Shown piece after piece: positions 26,626 through 37,185 of a stretch of DNA of 53,017 nt (positions are counted from its first letter, which is position 1; each line of letters opens with the position of its first letter). The notes under the pieces were generated by a model. It was not told the DNA's origin. It did not search any database and worked only from the letters and a program-made list of their open reading frames with translations. Source of the DNA: Acidobacteriota bacterium (GTDB lineage Bacteria > Acidobacteriota > Terriglobia > Terriglobales > Acidobacteriaceae). Position numbers and translations under genes: made by a program. The stretch spans positions 1-53,017 of the forward strand of contig JAJYSV010000025.1 of NCBI GenBank assembly GCA_021793405.1. Direction: 5' to 3'.

Positions 26626-27374
26626 AGGCGATGATTCTTGCCGCTGGCCTGGGTACGCGTCTGCGGCCGTTGACTGACGACCGCCCAAAGGCGCTGGTAG
26701 AGGTTGCGGGCCGACCGCTATTGGAGATTGCCCTGACCCGGCTGCGCGCCTTTGGCATCCGCGAGGTAATCGTGAATACGCATCATTACGCAGACATGAT
26801 TCTCAAGTACCTCGAAGCCAACGATGACTTCGGCATGCACATTGAAATCTCTCGCGAGGAGGTCCTGCTGGACACCGGCGGCGGCTTGAAAAAGGCCGCC
26901 TATTTCTTTCTTGACCATAGCGGGAGTTCGCACGAGCCTTTCATTTTGCACAACGTCGACGTCATCAGCACCATCGACCTGGGGCGCATGATGCGGTTTC
27001 ATACGGAACAGGATGCCCTCGCCACCCTGGCAGTTCAGGACCGGGAGACTTCGCGCCATCTCCTCTTCGACGAGCACGGTCAGCTCTGCGGTCGCCGAGC
27101 TGGTCGCGATGGAAATGTTGAATGGGCGCGGTCTGCGCTTGAGGTGCAGGCTCTGGCATTTTCTGGCATCCACATCATTTCTCCCGATCTGCTTACAAGG
27201 ATGGACGAGGAAGGCGCTTTTTCCATCATTTCCGCCTATATGCATCTCGCGGCCCAGGGAGAAAAGATCATCGCATTTCGCGCGGATGAATACTATTGGC
27301 GGGATCTGGGCCGACCAGAGAATGTACGGCAAGCCGCCATGGATCTGGAGAGCGGAAAATACTCCGAGACTTGA
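26622..27374 (+). CDS. MurU-like sugar-1-phosphate nucleotidyltransferase
   Basis: This 250-residue enzyme of the sugar nucleotidyltransferase family carries the nucleotide-binding motif MILAAGLGTRLRPLTDDRPKAL at the N-terminus. Further elements are VNTHHYADMILKYLE, LLDTGGGLKKA and a metal-binding Asp in HNVDV. MurU makes UDP-MurNAc from MurNAc-1-phosphate. The GTG start overlaps the stop of the kinase fusion gene (GTGA), so the two are coupled. Specificity for UTP and MurNAc is inferred from the AmgK-like partner; a GDP-mannose or heptose pyrophosphorylase cannot be excluded by sequence alone. Confidence 0.85.
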   Translation: MKAMILAAGLGTRLRPLTDDRPKALVEVAGRPLLEIALTRLRAFGIREVIVNTHHYADMILKYLEANDDFGMHIEISREEVLLDTGGGLKKAAYFFLDHSGSSHEPFILHNVDVISTIDLGRMMRFHTEQDALATLAVQDRETSRHLLFDEHGQLCGRRAGRDGNVEWARSALEVQALAFSGIHIISPDLLTRMDEEGAFSIISAYMHLAAQGEKIIAFRADEYYWRDLGRPENVRQAAMDLESGKYSET

Positions 27375-27446
27375 CGGAGCGCAAAAGGGATTCTTCAGCC
27401 AATACCGCTCTCCGTCACGCAGGGCTGGAGCAGCGGCAATTCCGGA

Positions 27447-28136
27447 TCAGCCGCGATAGGCATGGACTCGGTCACAAACCAGTCGGAGCTTATCTTCGAG
27501 GTTGCCAGAGGCAGTTTTAAAGGAATCAGCATCGATGGTGAGAGGAGCGCCAAGAACAACGAGAGGAGCTCCGTATTCGGGAGTGCGGATCGCCTGCTCA
27601 ATCGAAAGACCGCCTACGGCCTGAACAGGAACCCGGACAGCCGCGACGACCTCTCGCAACTGATCGAGAGGACTGGGGTATGGCTTTCCCGCCGCCGCGA
27701 GGCCGCGACGCTCATCGTAGCCAATATGATGAATCACGAAATCGCAGCCGAATTCCTCCAGACGCATTGCCGCTGCTATCATGTCCTCCGCACCGAGGTT
27801 GTCTCCCATAACCTTTACACCAAAATCCTTTCCGGCTTGCACGACCATTTTGATCGTTTCCGGATGTGCGCGCTCCATAACCACGACATGGGTAGCTCCG
27901 GCTTCTGCCATTAATTGGGCCTCAAGCCAACCGCCGTCCATAGTTTTCAGGTCGGCGACGATGGGAACCTCGGGAAACTCGGCGCGCAGGGCACGAACGC
28001 CGTTCATTCCTTCGGCGATGATGAGGGGTGTGCCTGCCTCCAACCAGTCGACCCCGGAACGAATGGCGAGGTGTGCCGTTTCGAGCGCCTCAGGGATCGA
28101 GGTGAGGTCCAGGGAAATTTGTACGATGGTCTTCAT
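27447..28136 (-). CDS. Hexulose-6-phosphate synthase-like / OMP decarboxylase superfamily enzyme
   Basis: This 229-residue TIM barrel of the HUMPS/KGPDC branch of the orotidine-monophosphate decarboxylase superfamily carries the diagnostic D-x-K-x-x-D motif in VADLKTMDGG (D62, K64, D67). It also has an Asp at the end of strand 1 (SLDL) and VGGLSIEQA near the phosphate site. Family members either condense formaldehyde with ribulose-5-phosphate or decarboxylate 3-keto-6-phosphogulonate. There is no hexulose isomerase gene adjacent. It is the last gene of a four-gene carbohydrate operon, so a sugar-acid or polyol catabolic step is more likely than formaldehyde fixation. The ribosome-binding site is weak. 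Confidence 0.82.
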   Translation of the reverse strand: MKTIVQISLDLTSIPEALETAHLAIRSGVDWLEAGTPLIIAEGMNGVRALRAEFPEVPIVADLKTMDGGWLEAQLMAEAGATHVVVMERAHPETIKMVVQAGKDFGVKVMGDNLGAEDMIAAAMRLEEFGCDFVIHHIGYDERRGLAAAGKPYPSPLDQLREVVAAVRVPVQAVGGLSIEQAIRTPEYGAPLVVLGAPLTIDADSFKTASGNLEDKLRLVCDRVHAYRG

Positions 28137-28211
28137 AATGAATTTGTCTGGTGATCAACTCCGCATTGGTTGCAAAACCTGATGAGCACTGCTTGAAATT
28201 AGGATTCCAAT

Positions 28212-29108
28212 TTAATCCCGGAAGTGGCGGTCAATTTTGGCTTTGAGAAAATGAACTGATTCTCGCAACTCATCCATCCCACCCAGGCCGTCTTCGATGG
28301 AAATCCATGAGAGAAACCCAACCGCATGGAGCGTCGAGAAGATCGTATCGTAATCGTTCATTCCTTTCCCTATAACGCCGTGGGATAGGCGACTGGCGTA
28401 ACCGACCGAGTCTTCCTCCTTGCGTAGATCCTCGATTGCGCCACTTTTCAAATATCGATCGCTCGCATGCATCGTGACGACGCGGTGCTTGACGCGTTCG
28501 AGTAGCACCAGCGGATCCTCGCCCGCCAGGATCGTATTGGAAGGATCGAAATTGACGCCAAACCAAGGGGAATCGATTTGCTCCACGATTTCGACAAAGA
28601 CATCCGACTTCTGGGCGAATTCCGGATATTGCCAGTAGTTATCCTTGTAGTGGTTCTCCATAGTCAAGACGACACCATGCTGTTCAGCGAACGGCAACAG
28701 ATCCCGAAAGACTCGAACAACCTGAGCGATGCCGTTTTCCCGGGTGAGTCCCGGGCGGCGTTGGCCGGAGAGAACACGGCAAAAACGACCGCCGAAAAAT
28801 GAGGTGATCTCAATCATCCGCTTTTCGCGATCGATCTCTTTTTGAAGGAGGAGGGGATCGAGCTGAGTGAAATCGGGAGAGCAGCAGAACATCGGCATGG
28901 CAAGTTTGTGTCGTTCGAGAGCAGCCTTAACCCTGTCGAGGAAGTTATCGTCATCTTCCACAAAGCCAGAGTAGAACTCAAGTCCCTCGACGTCGAGCGT
29001 GGCGGCAAGTTCGATCCACTCGAACAGCGTCATGGTTCGATCAACGCATAGCTGGTCCATAAAACACTTTGGAAAAACGGCCAGCTTGGGCTTCACCAGG
29101 GTATTCAA
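28212..29108 (-). CDS. Sugar phosphate isomerase/epimerase-like TIM-barrel protein
   Basis: This 298-residue xylose-isomerase-like TIM barrel has no export signal. Conserved elements are EWIELAATLDVEGLEFYSG, MFCCSPDF, VLTMENHYKDNYW, VNFDPSN and VVTMHASDRYL, which together supply Glu, Asp and His ligands for a divalent metal. The chosen start is the TTG at 29106-29108, which overlaps the stop of the SDR gene (TTGA) and has AAGGAAG five bases upstream. A GTG four codons later is an alternative. The frame is open further upstream only through the SDR gene. The substrate is unknown; the operon context suggests isomerisation of a keto sugar. Confidence 0.82.
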   Translation of the reverse strand: MNTLVKPKLAVFPKCFMDQLCVDRTMTLFEWIELAATLDVEGLEFYSGFVEDDDNFLDRVKAALERHKLAMPMFCCSPDFTQLDPLLLQKEIDREKRMIEITSFFGGRFCRVLSGQRRPGLTRENGIAQVVRVFRDLLPFAEQHGVVLTMENHYKDNYWQYPEFAQKSDVFVEIVEQIDSPWFGVNFDPSNTILAGEDPLVLLERVKHRVVTMHASDRYLKSGAIEDLRKEEDSVGYASRLSHGVIGKGMNDYDTIFSTLHAVGFLSWISIEDGLGGMDELRESVHFLKAKIDRHFRD

Positions 29109-29884
29109 TGGACTTCCTTGTTTGGGTTCCGTCCGATGAGCGGGAATTGCTCCACGTCGAGAATCGAGCCGTTGATAAGAGCCGCCTCGTCGGAAAGAAA
29201 ATAAATTGCAGCCATGGCGACTTCCTCTGGGGAGTGGATCCGACCTGAGGGAGCGACGCTCTTCGGCAACTTGGAGGGCCAATCCGCGGGCATGCCGTCC
29301 TTGAGTTTCAATGCGTATTCATTCTGCGTAAGTGTCCAGCCGACGTTGAGCTGGTTGATCTGGATTCCTTCGGTTGCATGGGCGTCAGCCAGGTTCCGAG
29401 TCATGGTCATCAGGCCGCCCTTTGACATGGAATACAGCAGGTACGTCGGTTCGCCGCAATAGGCGTTGATCGAACCGATGTTCAGTACACGGCCTCCGCC
29501 GTTTTTCCGAAAGTGGGGGAGAGCGGACTGGATCAGCAGAAGTGGTGCCCGCAAGTTGATCGACATCGTGCGGTCAAACGTCTCTGGATTTGCATCTTCG
29601 AGAACGCCGCGGGTAATCACAGCCGCATTGTTCACAAGACCGTCGATTCGACCAAAGCGAGCGATTGTTTCAGCGATAAGCTTTGGGGCAGTTTGCGGGT
29701 CTTCGAGCGCGCCGATGACGAAAGATGCACGCTCCCCTACCTCTGCAGCCAGTTCTTGCGCTGCATCTTTCCGTCTTCCATGGATCATGACCTGAGCGCC
29801 TTCGCGGGCGAAGAGACGAACCATGGCTTCGCCGATGCCGGTGGTCGAGCCGGTCACCAGGATGACTTTGTCCTTTAAGCGCAT
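29105..29884 (-). CDS. Short-chain dehydrogenase/reductase
   Basis: This 259-residue classical SDR has its cofactor motif TGSTTGIG at residues 11-18, NNAA at 85-88, and the catalytic Ser138, Tyr151 and Lys155 (YSMSK). The ATG at 29884 gives a normal family length; upstream extension to a TTG at 29956 overlaps the dehydrogenase gene. The product probably oxidises a sugar or polyol with NAD(P). It follows the zinc-type dehydrogenase gene by 22 bp, and its stop overlaps the start of the epimerase gene, so it is within a tight operon. Confidence 0.88.
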   Translation of the reverse strand: MRLKDKVILVTGSTTGIGEAMVRLFAREGAQVMIHGRRKDAAQELAAEVGERASFVIGALEDPQTAPKLIAETIARFGRIDGLVNNAAVITRGVLEDANPETFDRTMSINLRAPLLLIQSALPHFRKNGGGRVLNIGSINAYCGEPTYLLYSMSKGGLMTMTRNLADAHATEGIQINQLNVGWTLTQNEYALKLKDGMPADWPSKLPKSVAPSGRIHSPEEVAMAAIYFLSDEAALINGSILDVEQFPLIGRNPNKEVH

Positions 29885-29906
29885 ACAAGAGCGGGATGCA
29901 GGTTGT

Positions 29907-30941
29907 TCATGGCTGGAGTACTCCTTTAACGATTGCACCGGAATGCATCTCCTCAAAAGCCTCGCGCCATTCGCTGAGAGGAGAAATCCGATTCAGTATC
30001 GGGCTGGGATCGATCTTGCCGCTAGACAAGAGGGAAAGAACCTTTTCCCAAATCATCCAATTGTGGGAAAAGCTGCCTTGAAGCGTGGCCCCCTTCTGGA
30101 CAAGCTGATCGAGAGAAAAATTGAGCGGTTGCGGGCCCCATCCCACCTTGGTGATTTGACCCGCCGGACGAACAATATCGAGCGCGATTTTGAGCGCTGC
30201 GGAAACTCCTGCGGCGTCGATGACCAAGTCGAATCCATAGCCATCGCCAAAATTCTTTACCCAGTCGGCAACATCTTCGCCCTGGGCTCCAAGAACCGTG
30301 TCCGCACCCATCTGCTTCGCAACTTGCAATCGCTTTACATCGGCGGGAGTGCCAACTACGAGAAGATGTCCGGCTCCAGAAAGCTTTGCCATCGCGGCAC
30401 AAAGCAGGCCGATCGGGCCTGGCCCAATCACTGCGACTGTGTCACCGGGGCGCACGCGCGAGTTGACGCAGACGGCGTTGTAGGCCACACAGCATGGCTC
30501 GGTCAGCGCGGCCTTTTCCAGCGCCAAAGAGGCTGGAACGTCATGAAGACAGCGCGCCGGAACTTTGACGAACGTTGCCATCGCTCCGTCGACCCCATAT
30601 CCGAAACCGAGCCGCTTGGGTTCTAAATTGTATAGCCCCTGACGAATAAATGCCGAATCCGGAGGGAGCAGCGCCGCTGTCTCGCTCACCACCCTGTCGC
30701 CTACCTTGAAGCCACGCACGCGGCGGCCAAGTTCAGCAATCGTGCCGGCGAACTCGTGTCCGAGGACGACGGGGTAATTCACCTTCCAACTCTGCTTGCC
30801 TGCATATTGATGCAGGTCGCTACCGCAGATGGATACAGCGTGCACCTTGAATAAAACGTCATCCTCACCAATTTCAGGAACAGGAATTTCCCGAAGCTCT
30901 ACCGAGTGGGGCTCCTGCGCGTAGTTGACTAGTCCAACCAT
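29907..30941 (-). CDS. Zinc-type medium-chain alcohol/polyol dehydrogenase lacking structural-zinc cysteines
   Basis: This 344-residue MDR-family enzyme has catalytic zinc ligands at C39 (SICGSD), H62/E63 (GHE) and E148 (TEP). The NAD-binding GPGPIG is at residues 173-178. The loop that normally holds four structural-zinc cysteines (CGxCxxC...C, residues 92-107 here) reads LPPDSAFIRQGLYNLEPKR, with all four cysteines replaced. The surrounding residues remain family-typical (SETAA, RLGFGYGVDGAM). The start at ATG 30941 gives MVGLVNYAQEPHSVELREIP, usual for the family. It is the first gene of the operon 30941-27447. It probably oxidises a polyol or sugar alcohol. Confidence 0.87.
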   Translation of the reverse strand: MVGLVNYAQEPHSVELREIPVPEIGEDDVLFKVHAVSICGSDLHQYAGKQSWKVNYPVVLGHEFAGTIAELGRRVRGFKVGDRVVSETAALLPPDSAFIRQGLYNLEPKRLGFGYGVDGAMATFVKVPARCLHDVPASLALEKAALTEPCCVAYNAVCVNSRVRPGDTVAVIGPGPIGLLCAAMAKLSGAGHLLVVGTPADVKRLQVAKQMGADTVLGAQGEDVADWVKNFGDGYGFDLVIDAAGVSAALKIALDIVRPAGQITKVGWGPQPLNFSLDQLVQKGATLQGSFSHNWMIWEKVLSLLSSGKIDPSPILNRISPLSEWREAFEEMHSGAIVKGVLQP

Positions 30942-30995
30942 AGTGGCCTGCTCGCAATCACTCCTATTTATCACTTAAATATTATCAATGACTAG

Positions 30996-31018
30996 ATTGG
31001 CGGAGGGAGAGGGATTCG
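30996..31018. repeat. Direct repeat of tRNA-Ser 3' end, copy A (att-like)
   Basis: These 23 bases are identical to 31729-31751, which cover the 3' terminal acceptor and T-arm portion of the intact tRNA-Ser gene plus two flanking bases. The separation is 733 bp. Such duplications arise when an integrase recombines an element into a tRNA 3' end. A further 12-base match to the tRNA anticodon arm (31777-31788) occurs at 31095-31106. No integrase gene is present between the copies. Confidence 0.85.
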
Positions 31019-31101
31019 GAAGTCTGGTCCGTATTGAAAACAGGCAACTTACTGTGTTTTCAGTATCGCTACATATGCACAAAACGGCAGATACGCGGTT
31101 T

Positions 31102-31124
31102 TCAAGTACGCTATAAGTACACGA
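31102..31124. repeat. 23-bp imperfect direct repeat, left copy
   Basis: The sequence begins TCAAGTACG and ends GTACACGA. It matches 31684-31706 at 19 of 23 positions. The two copies lie inside the interval bracketed by the tRNA-Ser 3' end duplications, one near each end. Confidence 0.7.
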
Positions 31125-31128
31125 GTTT

Positions 31129-31350
31129 TCAGCGATCCTTTTCCCATTCTTTGATGCCTTCGAGAATCGCCCTCTTCTCTTCGACCTCACTCTCGAATGA
31201 ATAATCTTCAAGCTTACTCAGTAGGAAATCCGCAACTTTTTCGTCGCCGTTATACACGCACAAATGAGCCCCCTTTTCCTCGAAGCGAGTTGCCTCGATC
31301 CGGCGGGGTTTATCTTCGTATTCTTTCTTCACGAGCAGGTATTTCGCCAC
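31129..31350 (-). CDS. Small protein of unknown function
   Basis: This 73-residue soluble, charged protein starts MAKYLLVKKEYEDKPRRIEA and ends in an acidic/basic helical tail (EEKRAILEGIKEWEKDR). A very good AGGAGGAAT ribosome-binding site precedes the ATG. The gene has lower GC than its neighbours and lies inside the interval bounded by the duplicated tRNA-Ser 3' end. No family is recognised. Confidence 0.7.
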   Translation of the reverse strand: MAKYLLVKKEYEDKPRRIEATRFEEKGAHLCVYNGDEKVADFLLSKLEDYSFESEVEEKRAILEGIKEWEKDR

Positions 31351-31393
31351 GATTCCTCCTGGGGATAAGTCTACCTTGCAATACCTCGTAGAA

Positions 31394-31411
31394 ATGCTTT
31401 GATTAAAGCAT
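31394..31411. promoter_or_regulatory. 7-4-7 inverted repeat between two divergent small genes
   Basis: ATGCTTT-GATT-AAAGCAT forms a perfect palindrome in the 98-bp gap between the divergent small genes at 31129-31350 and 31449-31649. It could be an operator controlling either gene. The gap is AT-rich, so chance occurrence is possible. Confidence 0.35.
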
Positions 31412-31448
31412 CTTCGTTCTTTGAAAACTTGGGGTAAATAAAAATATT

Positions 31449-31649
31449 ATGAATGACGCTTTAACGCCGATGCCTTCGGCAAGTTCGGTGGGATACCAAA
31501 GCAACAACACACCTACGAACGTAACCCTGCAAAAGATTGACAACGGATTCATCATCTCGTATTGGGATAATCGTGGCCAACATCAGTTTCACTGCGCAAA
31601 TCTCAGTTTAGTGAAAGATCAACTCGAATCATTGTTCGATAAAAAATAA
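31449..31649 (+). CDS. Small protein of unknown function
   Basis: This 66-residue protein has a Ser/Asn/Thr-rich N-terminal part and a compact C-terminal part (NGFIISYWDNRGQHQFHCAN, then LSLVKDQLESLFDKK). The ribosome-binding site is poor. The gene is AT-richer than the surroundings and divergent from the small gene at 31129-31350, within the tRNA-bracketed interval. No family is recognised. Confidence 0.55.
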   Translation: MNDALTPMPSASSVGYQSNNTPTNVTLQKIDNGFIISYWDNRGQHQFHCANLSLVKDQLESLFDKK

Positions 31650-31683
31650 ATCTAATCGCCCCACGTTTTCAGGAATTGCGAAC

Positions 31684-31706
31684 TCAAGTACGTATTAGGT
31701 ACACGA
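31684..31706. repeat. 23-bp imperfect direct repeat, right copy
   Basis: Partner of 31102-31124, identical at 19 of 23 positions. It lies about 25 bp from the tRNA-Ser 3' end. An octamer GTTTTCAG occurs just before it (31665-31672) and also near the other end of the interval at 31056 and 31125. Confidence 0.7.
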
Positions 31707-31728
31707 ATCCCGTAAGTCATTGATAAAT

Positions 31729-31751
31729 ATTGGCGGAGGGAGAGGGATTCG
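31729..31751. repeat. Direct repeat of tRNA-Ser 3' end, copy B (within the tRNA gene)
   Basis: This is the copy of the 23-base repeat that forms the 3' end of the intact tRNA-Ser gene. It is identical to 30996-31018, and the two copies bracket two small genes. Confidence 0.85.
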
Positions 31752-31820
31752 AACCCCCGTTACCCTTGCGGGTAAAGCGGTTTTCAAGACCGCCTGTTTC
31801 AACCACTCACACATCCCTCC
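31731..31820 (-). tRNA. tRNA-Ser (UGA anticodon)
   Basis: The minus strand folds as a class II tRNA. The acceptor stem GGAGGGA pairs with TCCCTCC, followed by discriminator G and an encoded CCA. The anticodon loop CTTGAAA carries TGA, the variable arm is long (TTTACCCGCAAGGGTAA), and the T-loop reads TTCGAAT. The long variable arm and the anticodon identify it as serine. Its 3' end is duplicated at 30996-31018. Confidence 0.96.
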
Positions 31821-32101
31821 GCAGGAGAGCATGTTTTCTATGCTCATTGTATGACGACTTGAGTGAAGGAGACGCAGCATGGCAATGTGTGGCGCACTCA
31901 GTCGACACCGATCAGGCTTCGATCTTCCGCGACAAATTCGCCCAATACGTGATGATCGCGGGCAGCGGTAGGAATCCAGTTGCTACCCTTCCTGCTGCAA
32001 TTTAAAAGGGCCGGCGATTCGCAAATTGTTCCGATTCGCTAAACCCGTCTGATTGGCACGGCGCCGAAACAATGCCTATCCAACCGGCGTGCCACATACG
32101 A

Positions 32102-33631
32102 TCACTGTTTCGTTTGCAATTGTGCAATGGCGGGTGATGAAGGGGGCACGCTGCGGTCTGCAAACGTTGCCGCACCTGCGCGCGCGAGACGCAGAGCGCG
32201 CCCCGGAAAAATCCCCAGCACGAAGACCGCTAGCACTAAAATCGCCATACCGAGCACAAACGAGGGTCGCGCATGGGCTGTATCCGGCTCCCGCGCTGGC
32301 TCTTCGGGCAGCATATACATCTGTCCCAGAAGACGCAGGTAATAGAACGCGGCCACGCCGCTGTTCAGCAAGCCCACTACCGCCAGCCAGGCATGGCCGG
32401 AATCGATTGCTGCGGTGAAGACGTAAAACTTGCCGAAGAAGCCCGCCGTGAAGGGAATTCCGATCAAGGAAATTAGAAAGACTGCAAATGCGGCAGCGGC
32501 CACTGGATGACGTCGGGCAGCCCCGGCATAATCGCTGAGGTTGGTGCGAGCTTCGTTATAGCCGGACAGATAACTAATGATGCCGAACGCGCCCACGTTC
32601 ATTGCCGCATAGGCAGCCGTGTAAAAGCTGGCGGCCGCAATTCCCATGGGCGCCAGCGCGGTGAACGCAACCAGGAGATATCCAGCGTGAGCAATTGAGG
32701 AATAAGCCAGCATTCGTTTGACATTGCGTTGGGTGAGCGCACCCAGGTTGCCGATGGTCATCGATAGGACCGCCAGGATCCAGACCAGGGGCATCCAAAT
32801 GTGCGTCGCGGTTCCGTAGGCTCCATAGGTAATGCGCAAAAGCACCGCGAAGGCAGCGGCCTTCGGCGCAGTGGACATCAATCCAACAACAGGTGCGGGC
32901 GCGCCTTCGTAGACATCCGGCGTCCAAACGTGAAAAGGCGCCAACGACACCTTGAAGCCAAGACCAATCAGCATCATGCCAAAGGCGACTGTCAGCAGCA
33001 GCGGCGACGCACCGCCCGCGACACCCTTCGCGATGTCGTAGATGTTGGTCGAGCCGGTTGCGCCGAAGCATAGCGCGATGCCATAGAGGAAAAATGCGGT
33101 TGCGAACGAGCCCAGCAAAAAGTACTTGATGGAGGCTTCGGGGCTGGTCGCGCTCCGTTTTCGATAGCCCGCCAGAATGTAAGTGGAGATGGAAGAAATC
33201 TCCAGGCTGATGAAGACCATCAGCAGTTCCACCGAACTTGCCATCAGCATCATGCCGGTCGCGCCAAACAGGATCAGCGCATAGAATTCGCCGACGTTGT
33301 TCGTGTGACCCTCGAAATAATCGAGTGAAATGAGAAGCGTCACCAGCACGATGCCGCCAATCACCAGATGAAAAAAGACACTGAAGGCATCCGACTGCAC
33401 GGTGCCGAAAAAGGCGGTTCCGGCGGGAAGATGCAGTTGATACAGGCTGGCCCCGAGTGCTGCGAGTGTGCCAAGAATTGCCAGGATGCCGAGAGGCTTG
33501 CGGCTGGTTTTCGGTTTCAGCACGGCCTCGAGGAGCATGACCAGAACTCCGGTCAATGTCATTACGATTTCAGGAAGAAGCCGCAGTGCGGGCGCAACGG
33601 AAATTATCGATGTGTTCACGGCGTCGTTCAT
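32102..33631 (-). CDS. nuoN: NADH-quinone oxidoreductase subunit N
   Basis: This 509-residue polytopic membrane protein is one of the three antiporter-like proton-pumping subunits of complex I. NuoN-typical segments include [64 protein letters not shown] and [20 protein letters not shown], with the conserved lysines and glutamate of the channel. The start overlaps the nuoM stop (ATGA). It is the last gene of the nuo operon, and about 280 bp without a recognised gene separate it from the tRNA. Confidence 0.96.
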   Translation of the reverse strand: MNDAVNTSIISVAPALRLLPEIVMTLTGVLVMLLEAVLKPKTSRKPLGILAILGTLAALGASLYQLHLPAGTAFFGTVQSDAFSVFFHLVIGGIVLVTLLISLDYFEGHTNNVGEFYALILFGATGMMLMASSVELLMVFISLEISSISTYILAGYRKRSATSPEASIKYFLLGSFATAFFLYGIALCFGATGSTNIYDIAKGVAGGASPLLLTVAFGMMLIGLGFKVSLAPFHVWTPDVYEGAPAPVVGLMSTAPKAAAFAVLLRITYGAYGTATHIWMPLVWILAVLSMTIGNLGALTQRNVKRMLAYSSIAHAGYLLVAFTALAPMGIAAASFYTAAYAAMNVGAFGIISYLSGYNEARTNLSDYAGAARRHPVAAAAFAVFLISLIGIPFTAGFFGKFYVFTAAIDSGHAWLAVVGLLNSGVAAFYYLRLLGQMYMLPEEPAREPDTAHARPSFVLGMAILVLAVFVLGIFPGRALRLARAGAATFADRSVPPSSPAIAQLQTKQ

Positions 33632-35172
33632 CGGGTCATGCCTCGCGTCGGGTTCAAAGTTGCGTAGGCTGACGTCGGTGTGACCGCGGCCCCCAACGAA
33701 ACCTTATTGGGGGCCATGCCCGGCACAGAAAGATCGATGGCGTGCATCCAGAAGACGGAGGCCACGCCCATCGCAATCATCAACGCAATAGTCGGCCATA
33801 CGGCGGCGCGTTCGCGCCAGTTCACATCCGCGGGCGACAAAGCAGCCACGCTGGTCGAGGGCTTGCCGTAAAATACCCGTTGCACCATCCACAGCATGTA
33901 GGAGGCAGAAAGAATCACTCCCACCGTGGCCGTGCCTGCGATGCGGGGATGGGTCTGGAAGCTGCCGCTCAGGATCAGAAATTCTCCAACAAAGACATTG
34001 AGTGACGGCAGTCCGATCAAGGACAGTGTTGTGATGACGAACAGCACTGCGAGCCCTGGCATCTTGGTAGCAATGCCGCCCAGCTGGCCCATATCGTAGG
34101 TTCCATACCGTTCATACAGGATGCCCAGCAGCATGAAAAACGCGCTCGCTGAAATGCTTTCGTTCAGAATTTGATACGCCGCTCCGTCCATGCTTGCCGC
34201 GGTGAAGGCATAGATTCCCAGCACGATGAAGCTGACCGCACTCAGCGTGGCATAGGCAGCCAGACGTTTCAAATCCGTCTGCACCAGTGCCATCAATGCT
34301 CCATACAGAACACCTGTGGCTCCCAGGGCCACCATCAGCGGCGCAACATGCGCGGCTTCCGTGGGGAAAAGCCCGACGTGCCAGCGCAGAAGGGAATAGA
34401 GACCCAGCTTGCCGGCCAGAATCATCGCGACCGCCGTGGGCGCTTCGCTAATACCATCGCGCAGCCAGCCGTGCAGTGGAAACACTGGCACCTTAACGGC
34501 GAAGGCCAGCAAGAAGGCCAGCGAGGTCAACCACAAGCCCGCCGCATGGGGGCCAGTACTCCAACCATGCATTTGCTGCTGCAGCTGCACCAAGTCGAAC
34601 GTCCCCGTCTGTCCATACAGCCAAAGCATTCCAACCAGCAGCAACGCGGATGGAATAAACGCGTAGAGAAAAAACTTAATCGCCGCGCGGCGTCCATCGT
34701 TACGCCCGTACATGCCAATCAGCAGCGCCAGAGGGACGATCGACAGCTCCCAAAATGCGTAGTACAGGATCAGATCGAGCGAGATGAACACGCCATACAT
34801 TGCCGTTTGCTGCAGCAGCAAGAGCGCATAAAATTCGCGTTTGCGATCTTCGATCGCCCGCCAGGAGATGAGCACGCCCAATGGCGCAAGGAAGGAGACC
34901 AGCACCACCAGCCACATCGATAGCCCATCTACGCCGACGTGGTAATGGATGGCAGGGCTGCTGATCCATGGAACATTCAGCTCATATTGAAATCCCTGCT
35001 GCTGGTGATAGTTGAAGTGCGCGGGCAGATGGAGGGCTAGCAAGAAGAAAGCCAGCGTCAGCAGCAGAGTGAAACCCTCAGCAGCGCGACCCCGCCTCGG
35101 CAGCAACAGAACCACCAACGCGCCCGCTACAGGCAGGAAGGTGAGCCACGTCAGAATGCTTGCGTTCAACAC
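33628..35172 (-). CDS. nuoM: NADH-quinone oxidoreductase subunit M
   Basis: This 514-residue antiporter-like subunit of complex I shows the family segments [45 protein letters not shown] and [20 protein letters not shown]. The start is a GTG at 35172 with AGGAAGGAC upstream, 14 bp after the nuoL stop. An open upstream extension to 35295 lies within nuoL and is ignored. It couples quinone reduction to proton translocation in the membrane arm. Confidence 0.95.
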   Translation of the reverse strand: MLNASILTWLTFLPVAGALVVLLLPRRGRAAEGFTLLLTLAFFLLALHLPAHFNYHQQQGFQYELNVPWISSPAIHYHVGVDGLSMWLVVLVSFLAPLGVLISWRAIEDRKREFYALLLLQQTAMYGVFISLDLILYYAFWELSIVPLALLIGMYGRNDGRRAAIKFFLYAFIPSALLLVGMLWLYGQTGTFDLVQLQQQMHGWSTGPHAAGLWLTSLAFLLAFAVKVPVFPLHGWLRDGISEAPTAVAMILAGKLGLYSLLRWHVGLFPTEAAHVAPLMVALGATGVLYGALMALVQTDLKRLAAYATLSAVSFIVLGIYAFTAASMDGAAYQILNESISASAFFMLLGILYERYGTYDMGQLGGIATKMPGLAVLFVITTLSLIGLPSLNVFVGEFLILSGSFQTHPRIAGTATVGVILSASYMLWMVQRVFYGKPSTSVAALSPADVNWRERAAVWPTIALMIAMGVASVFWMHAIDLSVPGMAPNKVSLGAAVTPTSAYATLNPTRGMTR

Positions 35173-35186
35173 AAAGTCCTTCCTCT

Positions 35187-37163
<1,977 letters not shown>

Positions 37164-37185
37164 AATCTCATCAAATCGAAAATTG

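Noticed and set aside
32054-32093. Imperfect inverted repeat GGCACG...CGTGCC downstream of nuoN
   Set aside because: Only about six pairs are continuous and no T-run follows on the minus strand, so it was not called as a terminator.
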